A stretch of DNA of 64,000 nt from Pseudonocardia kunmingensis. Its GTDB lineage: Bacteria; Actinomycetota; Actinomycetes; Mycobacteriales; Pseudonocardiaceae. Positions 58,154 to 64,000 of the stretch are shown here, piece after piece. Position 1 is the stretch's first letter, and each line of letters starts with the position of its first letter. The position numbers were made by a program, and so were the translations under genes. The stretch lies in the NCBI RefSeq assembly GCF_006716445.1, contig NZ_VFPA01000002.1, positions 310,001 to 374,000 on the forward strand, read 5' to 3'. The notes under the pieces were generated by a model. The model saw only the letters and a list, made by a program, of their open reading frames with translations. It was not told the origin of the DNA and did not search any database.

Positions 58154-58588
58154 TCAGCCCGACGCCGGACCGACCCGGCGCGCGAACGGCTGGGCCGGGT
58201 CGGGCAGCGGAGCGTTGACGGCGAGGTGCACGGTGGGCTCGGTGCCGCCGTTCCAGTTGCGGTGCGGCACCCCGGCCGGAAAGACGATCAGGTTGCCCGC
58301 CTCGACCGAGTGCTCGGTGCCGTCGACCTCGATGCTCATCGTGCCCTGGAGCACGAAGAAGATCTGGTCGCCCTCGTGGGTGTGCAGGCCTTCCGGCGAT
58401 CCGCCACCCGGCGGCGTCTGGATGTAGGCGACGGAGCAGTGCCGCGCGCCGCTGTCGTGGCCGAGCAGCATCTGCGCGTACCGCTCGTCCGGCGCCAGCG
58501 CCGCGAACCTCGCCCGGTCCACCTGCCGCACGGGGGCGAACCCCGGCTGGCCGGTGTCGGGCTGGGCGGTTTCCGGCTGGTCGGTCAT
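58154..58588 (-). CDS. Single-domain cupin protein
   Basis: The 144-residue protein has cupin motif 1, GLHTHEGDQIFFVLQGTMSIEVDG (~residues 67-90), and motif 2, AGNLIVFPAGVPHRNWNGG (~96-114), with the metal-binding histidines and glutamine/glutamate positions largely in place. Function could be dioxygenase, isomerase or sensor. It is 24 bases from the DinB gene and may share its transcript. Confidence 0.82.
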   Translation of the reverse strand: MTDQPETAQPDTGQPGFAPVRQVDRARFAALAPDERYAQMLLGHDSGARHCSVAYIQTPPGGGSPEGLHTHEGDQIFFVLQGTMSIEVDGTEHSVEAGNLIVFPAGVPHRNWNGGTEPTVHLAVNAPLPDPAQPFARRVGPASG

Positions 58589-58696
58589 CGAGTCCCTTCC
58601 GAGGGCTGTTCTGGATCGGGGAGCAGCGAGGTCGTCGGCCGAGCAGCAGCCGACTCCCCCACGATGCCGGTCCGGGCCGGCCCCGGCGTGCGCCGG

Positions 58697-59482
58697 TCAG
58701 GTGAACAAGTGCTGCTCGGCCAACGTCCTGGCCTGACTGCTCTCGACCATGCTGAGGTGCCGCGCGTCGGGCAGGACGACGAGCCGGGAGCCCGGGATGC
58801 CCGCGTGCAGGGTCTTCGACATCTCCGGGGGAGTGGCGTAGTCCTCCTCCCCGACGATGACCAGGGTCGGAACGCCGATCTGCCCGAGGCGGTCGGTTGC
58901 ATCGAACGCGCCCAGCGCGCGGCACGCGGCGGCGTGCGCGGCCTTCGTCGTCCCCGTGAAGATCTCCGACACGCGCGCGGCGACGTCCGGATTCGCGGCG
59001 CGGAACCCGTCGGTGAACCAGCGTGTGAGCTGGAAGCCGAGCAGGTCGGCACGTTCGGACCCCTCGGCCTGCAGGGCACGCTGCTCCCACTGGGCGACCC
59101 GGTCCGGGCCGTAACTGCTGGTGGAGTCCACGAGCACGAGGGAGCCCACCAGGTCGGGACGGGCCAGGGCGAGCGCCTGCGCGGTGCAACCGCCCATCGA
59201 CATCCCGAGCACGCCGACGTCCCGCAGGGCCAGCTCGTCGAGCACGCTCGCCGCGTCCTCGGCCATCTCCCCGACGGTGAAGGGCCGCCCGTCCCAGCTC
59301 GACCGTCCGTGTCCGCGGGCGTCGATGGCGAGCACCCTCCTGCCGCGGCCGCTCCACTCCTCGGCGAGTGGCCGCCAGAGCTCCGCGGCGGAAGCCAGCG
59401 GGTGCAGCAGGACGACGGTGGGGCCGTCCAGCGGGCCGAGGTCCAGCACGCCGAACTCGCCGCGCGGGGTCGTGACGGTCAT
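58697..59482 (-). CDS. Alpha/beta hydrolase, 3-oxoadipate enol-lactonase-like
   Basis: The 261-residue enzyme has oxyanion motif LLHPLASAAELWRPLAEEW (~residues 25-43), DARGHGRSSW, nucleophile elbow GMSMGG (serine ~95), acid in VGEEDYATPPEM (~210) and histidine in ARHLSMVE (~240). It is last in the molybdenum-hydroxylase operon, overlapping the iron-sulfur gene by ATGA. It may hydrolyse a lactone, lactam or ester formed from the hydroxylated product. Confidence 0.85.
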   Translation of the reverse strand: MTVTTPRGEFGVLDLGPLDGPTVVLLHPLASAAELWRPLAEEWSGRGRRVLAIDARGHGRSSWDGRPFTVGEMAEDAASVLDELALRDVGVLGMSMGGCTAQALALARPDLVGSLVLVDSTSSYGPDRVAQWEQRALQAEGSERADLLGFQLTRWFTDGFRAANPDVAARVSEIFTGTTKAAHAAACRALGAFDATDRLGQIGVPTLVIVGEEDYATPPEMSKTLHAGIPGSRLVVLPDARHLSMVESSQARTLAEQHLFT

Positions 59483-59943
59483 CGGGTCGCCGCCATCCGC
59501 TCGGCCGCCAGCTCGACGGCGGCGATGATCTCCGCGTACGTCCCGCAGCGGCAGATGTTGCCCTCCAGGTGTGCGACGATCTGCTCCTTCGTCGGCCGCG
59601 GGTTCTCCCGCAGCAACTCGTCGGCCATGAGCACGAACCCCGGGATGCAGTACCCGCACTGCATCGCGCCGGTCTGCACGAACGCCGCGACGATGGGGTG
59701 GTCGGGCGGCAGGCCGTCCGCAGTCTGGATCTCCGCCCCGTCGTAGCGCACCGCGCGGGCCAGGCACGAGCTCACGCTGTGCCCCCCGACGAGCACGGTG
59801 CACGCGCCGCAGGCGCCGACACCGCAGCCCTCCCGGGCGCTCGTGCTGCCGACCTGCTCCCGCAGGACGTCCAGCAGCAGGTCGTCGTCGCCTGCCCGGA
59901 CGGCCCGCCGCGTGCCGTTGACGACGTACTCGATCTCGCTCAC
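59479..59943 (-). CDS. [2Fe-2S] subunit of a molybdenum hydroxylase (xanthine dehydrogenase family)
   Basis: The 154-residue protein has a plant-type ferredoxin cluster, CGVGACGACTVLVGG (~residues 44-58), and a second alpha-helical cluster, QCGYCIPG with GNICRCGTY (~102-140). It passes electrons from the molybdenum centre to FAD. GTG overlaps the stop of the large subunit gene. Confidence 0.93.
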   Translation of the reverse strand: MSEIEYVVNGTRRAVRAGDDDLLLDVLREQVGSTSAREGCGVGACGACTVLVGGHSVSSCLARAVRYDGAEIQTADGLPPDHPIVAAFVQTGAMQCGYCIPGFVLMADELLRENPRPTKEQIVAHLEGNICRCGTYAEIIAAVELAAERMAATR

Positions 59944-62309
59944 AGGTCCACCCCTGCTTCTGTCATTGCGTCGAGGACCCGCTCGGGGGTCAGGGGCAGC
60001 CGGGTGATGCGCACGCCGACGGCGTCGCGCACCGCGTTGGCGACAGCGGGGGCCACCGGGATGAGTGTCGTCTCCCCGACGCCCTTCGCCCCGAACGGGC
60101 CCGTGCGGTGCGGGCTCTCGACGATGACCGAGGTGATCTCGTGAGGCATGTCCCGCACCGACGGGAGCTGGTAGTCCAGGAGCGTCCCGTTCACGAGCTG
60201 GCCCTGGTCGAACACCATCTCGTCGAACACGGCGTGCCCGAGGCCCATGATCGCGCCTCCGGAGAGCTGCTGCTCCACCATGGTCGGGTTGATCGCCCGG
60301 CCCACGTCCCCGGCGCTGGCGAGGTGCTCGATCGTCAGCCGCCCGGTGGCGCGGTCCACCAGCAGCTGGACGGCGACGGCCCCGGCGAACCAGTGCTCGG
60401 TCACCTTCTCCGACCGGCCGGTCGCCTTGTCGTATGGCTCCCACGCCGTGCCGAAGTTCGCCTGCTCGGTCAGGGTCGTCCCGCGCGCGCCGAAGTGCCG
60501 GTGCAGCACGTCGGAGATCGGGGTGATCTCCCCGGTGCGGCCGTTCTGCACCCCGCCGGGGACGAGGGAGAGGCGGTTGCGGCCGGACGAGGTCTGCGCA
60601 GCGGCCAGCTCGAGCAGCCGGTCGCGCATCTTCTCGGCGACCAGCCGCACGGCGTTTCCCGTGTGGTAGGTCGATCGGCTGCCGGCCGTGATCGTGTCGT
60701 ACGGGGTGACGTCGGTGTCCGCGTTGACCACCCGCACCGCGTCGGCGGGGAGGCCGAGTACCTCGGCGACTATCTGCGGCATGATCGTGTCACTGCCCTG
60801 GCCCATGTCCACCGTGCTGATCAGCAGCGTCGCCGACCCGTCCTGGTTGAGCTGGAGCACGGCGTTGGAGATCGTCGGCGTGAGTACCGCCTTGACGCCG
60901 ACGGCGACACCCCGCCCGCGGGCGTAGCGGCCGTCGGGCCGCTCCAGCGGCCGATCCCACCCGATGGCCGCCGTGACGGCGTCCAGGCATCCGACGAAGT
61001 CGGCGCTGTGCATCGGGGTACCGACCGGCGCGATGTCGCCTTCGCGGAGCAGGTTGCGTCGGCGGAAGGCCGCGGGGTCCTCGCCGTGGCTGCGGGCCAG
61101 CTCGTCCACGAGGCTCTCGTGCGACCACGTCACCTGCGGAACGCCGAAGCCGCGGAACGGCCCCGCTGACGGCTTGTTGGTGTAGATGCAGCGGGACCGC
61201 ACGTGCACGTCGTGCACCCGGTACGGCCCGGCCGCCACCATCCCGGACTTCGCGGTGATCCGCGGGCCGACGTCGGCGAACGCGCCCGTCTCGTAGCGGA
61301 CGTCGGCCCGGGACGCGACGATGTTCCCGTCGGCGTCGGCGCCCATGCTGCTGATCACCTGCACGCCGTGGCGGGAGGTGAGGACGAACGCCTCCTCACG
61401 GGTCGCCCGGATCCGCACGGCACGCCGCAGGGTCCACGCCAGCGCCGCGGCGAGCGGCTCCAGCCGGTCGTACATCTTCGCGCCGAAGCTGCCGCCGAGC
61501 GGCCCGGTGCGGACGCGCACCCGGTTGAGCGGCAGGTCGAGCATGTCCGCGACGGCCTGCCGGCAGTACGACGGCGTCTGGGTGGTGGTGAGCAGGACCA
61601 GCGTCTCGCCCTCGATCCACGCGTTCGTGCAGGGCAGCTCGATGGGCACGTGGTGGGTGGGCGGCGCCCAGAAATCGCCCTGGGCGGTCGTCGCCGCACC
61701 GGCCATCGCCTTGTCGACATCGCCGTCGACGAGGTTGTACTCGTAGTTGACGTTGGTGCCCGAGATGCCGGCCAGGTGCTTGAGGTCGCCGAAGACCGCC
61801 GAGGGCCGCAGCTCGTCGTGCACGTAGGCGACCCCGTCGATGGCCGCCTGCACGTCGTGCACGGGCTCGAGTTCCGCGTAGTCGACGACGACCAGGTCTG
61901 CTGCGGCCCGCGCGGTGGCCACGTCGAGGGCGACGACCGCGGCCACCGGCTCGCCGACGTAGCGCACCTTGTCCACGGCCAGCGGGGGCTGGTCGTTGAA
62001 CGCCGGGCCCGTGTACATGCGGTCGCCGAGCGCCGCGTGCAGGTCGGCCCCGGTGACGACGGCCTCGACGCCGGCGACGGCGAGCGCCGCGGATGCGTCG
62101 ATGCCGACGATCCGGGCGTGCGGGCGGGTGCTGCGGGTGATGCCGACGGCGGCAGCGGCCGGAACGGGCAGGTCCGCGACGTAGGACAGCGTGCCGCGCA
62201 CCTTCGCCTCGCCGTCGCGGCGCGGCTCACGCCTTCCCACCGAGAACGGCATGGCGGCCTCCGCGGGGGACTCGGCCGGGGCGGAGCCCTTGTCCAGGAG
62301 TTCGGTCAC
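59940..62309 (-). CDS. Molybdopterin-binding large subunit of a molybdenum hydroxylase
   Basis: The 789-residue protein has VGRREPRRDGEAKVRGTLSYVADL at the N-terminus, GPLGGSFGAKMYDRLEPLAAALAW, PSAGPFRGFGVPQVTWSHESLVDELA, STVDMGQGSDTIMPQIVAE and the catalytic glutamate in GAKGVGETTLIP near the end. The active-site loop is GPFRGFG, not the AYRCSFR loop of true CO dehydrogenase, so it likely hydroxylates an organic N-heterocycle or aldehyde. It is 7 bases from the FAD subunit gene. Confidence 0.92.
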   Translation of the reverse strand: MTELLDKGSAPAESPAEAAMPFSVGRREPRRDGEAKVRGTLSYVADLPVPAAAAVGITRSTRPHARIVGIDASAALAVAGVEAVVTGADLHAALGDRMYTGPAFNDQPPLAVDKVRYVGEPVAAVVALDVATARAAADLVVVDYAELEPVHDVQAAIDGVAYVHDELRPSAVFGDLKHLAGISGTNVNYEYNLVDGDVDKAMAGAATTAQGDFWAPPTHHVPIELPCTNAWIEGETLVLLTTTQTPSYCRQAVADMLDLPLNRVRVRTGPLGGSFGAKMYDRLEPLAAALAWTLRRAVRIRATREEAFVLTSRHGVQVISSMGADADGNIVASRADVRYETGAFADVGPRITAKSGMVAAGPYRVHDVHVRSRCIYTNKPSAGPFRGFGVPQVTWSHESLVDELARSHGEDPAAFRRRNLLREGDIAPVGTPMHSADFVGCLDAVTAAIGWDRPLERPDGRYARGRGVAVGVKAVLTPTISNAVLQLNQDGSATLLISTVDMGQGSDTIMPQIVAEVLGLPADAVRVVNADTDVTPYDTITAGSRSTYHTGNAVRLVAEKMRDRLLELAAAQTSSGRNRLSLVPGGVQNGRTGEITPISDVLHRHFGARGTTLTEQANFGTAWEPYDKATGRSEKVTEHWFAGAVAVQLLVDRATGRLTIEHLASAGDVGRAINPTMVEQQLSGGAIMGLGHAVFDEMVFDQGQLVNGTLLDYQLPSVRDMPHEITSVIVESPHRTGPFGAKGVGETTLIPVAPAVANAVRDAVGVRITRLPLTPERVLDAMTEAGVDL

Positions 62310-62316
62310 GGTCGCG

Positions 62317-63150
62317 CTACCTCCACGCCTCGGTCACGGCATCGGCGACGGCGACAAGGCCGAGCCGCCGCTTGTAGGACTCGCTGCCCCGGATGTCGGG
62401 GATCGGGTCGAGGAGCGGTTCGGCGACCGACCGCGCCGCGTCCACCGCCGCCGCCCGATCCAGCCCGGAGACGTCGATCTCGACGAACCGCGGCACGGGT
62501 GCGAGCGCACCGAGCCCGAGGCGCAGGCGTCGGCTGGTGCCGGAGCCGGCGCCGACCAGCAGAGCGCCGGCCGAGGCGGAGGGCCAGTCGTTCTCGCCGA
62601 GGCTGCTCTTCTTCGCGTACGCGTGGGAGGAACCGGCAGGCTGGTCGGGCACGGTGATCCCGATGATCAGCTCGCCCCGCTCGACGGCGGTGGCCTGGAA
62701 CCCGACGAAGAACTCGCGGGCCGCGACGTCCCGCGTGCCCCGCGCCGAGGCCAGGTGCACGGTCGCGTCGAGGATCATCAAGGCCGTCGGCGGGTCCAGC
62801 CGGTAGTCGCCGTGGGCGATGTTGCCCGCCACGCTCGCCGTGTTGCGGACGCGCGGGTTGGCGACGCGACCGCAGGTGTCCGCGAGCAGCGGCGCGGCCG
62901 CCCGGATCGCCGGGTTCGTCTCGACCTGGCGCAGCGAGACCATCGCGCCGATCCGGGTGCAGTCGTCCGCTCGGTGGATCTGGGCGAGGCCGGGGATCCG
63001 GGCGACGTCGACGAGGTCGGTGGCGGCGATCAGCCCCTGCTTGAGCAGAACCTGGATCGCGGTGCCGCCGCTGAGGACCATCGCGTCCGGCCGCTCCAGC
63101 AGTTCGAACGCCTCGGCCGGCGTCGTCGGGCGGTGCAGCACGGCGTTCAT
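62317..63150 (-). CDS. FAD-binding subunit of a molybdenum hydroxylase
   Basis: The 277-residue CoxM-type protein has the FAD-binding segments VLSGGTAIQVLLKQG (~residues 28-42) and TCGRVANPRVRNTASVAGNIAHGD (~92-115), and a C-terminal CO-dehydrogenase flavoprotein domain. It sits upstream of the large subunit gene and overlaps the CoxG-like gene by ATGA. Confidence 0.92.
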   Translation of the reverse strand: MNAVLHRPTTPAEAFELLERPDAMVLSGGTAIQVLLKQGLIAATDLVDVARIPGLAQIHRADDCTRIGAMVSLRQVETNPAIRAAAPLLADTCGRVANPRVRNTASVAGNIAHGDYRLDPPTALMILDATVHLASARGTRDVAAREFFVGFQATAVERGELIIGITVPDQPAGSSHAYAKKSSLGENDWPSASAGALLVGAGSGTSRRLRLGLGALAPVPRFVEIDVSGLDRAAAVDAARSVAEPLLDPIPDIRGSESYKRRLGLVAVADAVTEAWR

Positions 63151-63971
63151 CGGCCGGCCTTGCGGGCGAGGAGGACCTTGCGGAGGACGACCAGCGCCGC
63201 GACCGCGCCGACGACGACTGCGGCGACGGACCGGCCGGTCAGGCTGCCAAGGGGAGCGCCGGCCCCGTCGGAGATGGGACGGAGCGAGGCGACCGCTGCC
63301 GCCGCGGCGTCCGCCGGAGCGACCGGGGCGGCGGTGACACCGCGAGAACCGTTGGTGGAGGCCACCGGTACCGGAACACCCGGGAGCGCGGACACGGCAG
63401 GAGCGGTGACGGCACCCGCCGCGAGCGGAGCGGCCTCGTGCAGCACTCCCGCCGGCGCGGGGACGGCGGCCAGTACCTGGCGGCCGGGCGCGCCGTTGGT
63501 GCGTGCGGACGCGCCGGCCGTGACGTCCTCGCCGGCGCAGGCCCTGGCGAACGCCTGTAGGAACTCCTTCTCCACCTCGACGGTGCGGCGGCGGAAGATC
63601 GCTTCGCCCATCCGGCCGAGCCGCCCCCACATGGCCAGCTCCATCGCGTACGTCACGTCGGACCCGCCGCCTGCCGGTGCCACGTCGAGCGAGGCGTCGA
63701 CCTTGAGCGAGCTGCCCAGCCGGGCGTCCTCGCCGGTCAGGACCGCGCGCACCGTGTGCGGTGGCGAGAGTTCGGTGATCTCCACGGAGAACGCGGCGTC
63801 GAACCGGACGTGCGCGATCTCGTTCGTCAACCGCCCGCGGAAGTGCGCCTCGTCCGGGCGCTCCAGCTCCGTGCACCCCGGAATGCACGCCAGCATCGTG
63901 GGCGCGTCCAGGAACTTCTCGAGCACGGTGGCCGGCTCGGCCGGTACGTGGAACGAGGAACCAAGTTTCAC
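63147..63971 (-). CDS. CoxG-like SRPBCC protein with C-terminal membrane anchor
   Basis: The 274-residue protein has a CoxG/SRPBCC domain (KLGSSFHVPAEPATVLEKFLDAPTMLACIPGCTELE, then WGRLGRMGEAIFRRRTVEVEKEFLQAFA; residues ~2-150), an alanine/proline-rich linker and a single transmembrane helix (VAAVVVGAVAALVVLRKVLLARKAGR). CoxG anchors CO dehydrogenase to the membrane in Oligotropha; here it probably tethers the hydroxylase for electron delivery to quinones. It is the first gene of the operon visible in the window. Confidence 0.88.
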   Translation of the reverse strand: MKLGSSFHVPAEPATVLEKFLDAPTMLACIPGCTELERPDEAHFRGRLTNEIAHVRFDAAFSVEITELSPPHTVRAVLTGEDARLGSSLKVDASLDVAPAGGGSDVTYAMELAMWGRLGRMGEAIFRRRTVEVEKEFLQAFARACAGEDVTAGASARTNGAPGRQVLAAVPAPAGVLHEAAPLAAGAVTAPAVSALPGVPVPVASTNGSRGVTAAPVAPADAAAAAVASLRPISDGAGAPLGSLTGRSVAAVVVGAVAALVVLRKVLLARKAGR

Positions 63972-64000
63972 TTCTTGACCATCCAGCGAGACGTCGTGTC

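Noticed and set aside
59940..62309. Form I CO dehydrogenase (CoxL)
   Set aside because: The expected AYRCSFR active-site loop is absent; the corresponding region reads GPFRGFG, as in other xanthine dehydrogenase family enzymes.
1..64000. CRISPR array
   Set aside because: No regularly spaced direct repeats of 20-40 bases were seen; short recurring blocks are operators, tRNA arms or IS termini.

Overview
This is a high-GC actinobacterial chromosome segment. A Pseudonocardiaceae host, possibly Pseudonocardia, is my inference from the SsgA-family protein, the ECF sigma/anti-sigma pair, the IdeR-like and Zur-like operators, the Gly-Cys-Val tRNA cluster and the actinobacterial transposases. No 16S rRNA gene is present to confirm it.

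Layout. (1) 1-20,078 is mostly ordinary chromosome: a partial enolase-superfamily enzyme, DoxX, an NCS2 purine/uracil permease, a HipA-like/DUF3037 pair, a phosphotransferase, a MarR-NmrA cassette flanked by remnants of one insertion sequence, a P450, Zur-box-controlled rpmE2, a quinone reductase, a lipoprotein, an alpha/beta hydrolase, an IdeR-box PPOX flavoprotein, an EstB-type serine hydrolase, a two-component system, VanZ, four tRNA genes, an SsgA-family protein and an ECF sigma/anti-sigma pair. (2) 20,079-37,210 is a mosaic of mobile and defence DNA next to a tRNA-Val: a Rad50-like ATPase with a coupled small protein that lacks a standard start codon, a frameshifted SNF2 helicase cut by an IS30 element, an integrase/excisionase pair, a three-gene tyrosine-recombinase/XRE/zinc-finger module, a MobC-like protein and relaxase, an A24 prepilin peptidase and an N-terminally truncated BTAD protein. 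(3) 37,211-55,750 is an aromatic-acid catabolic island. (4) 55,884-57,610 is scar tissue: half a dehydrogenase fused to a broken transposase. (5) 57,611-64,000 holds a DinB protein, a cupin, an alpha/beta hydrolase and a molybdenum hydroxylase operon with a CoxG-like protein.

How the catabolic island may work. Three NMT1/SsuA-type substrate-binding lipoproteins, two permease pairs and two ATPases would import an aromatic acid. Candidate upper-pathway enzymes are a class II aldolase-like decarboxylase, an aldehyde dehydrogenase, a TPP enzyme and a PhtD-like protein. The flavin monooxygenase resembles 3-hydroxybenzoate 6-hydroxylase, whose product gentisate is the substrate of the divergent gentisate 1,2-dioxygenase. 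An FAH-family hydrolase follows. Four promoters in the island share one layout: a -35 TTGACC or TTGTGA, a 17-18 bp spacer, a TAnnnT -10, and then a palindrome close to TCCGTATACGGA. A fifth, weaker copy lies upstream of the dioxygenase. The only regulator gene in the island encodes two MarR domains in one polypeptide, which makes it the leading candidate for binding these sites.
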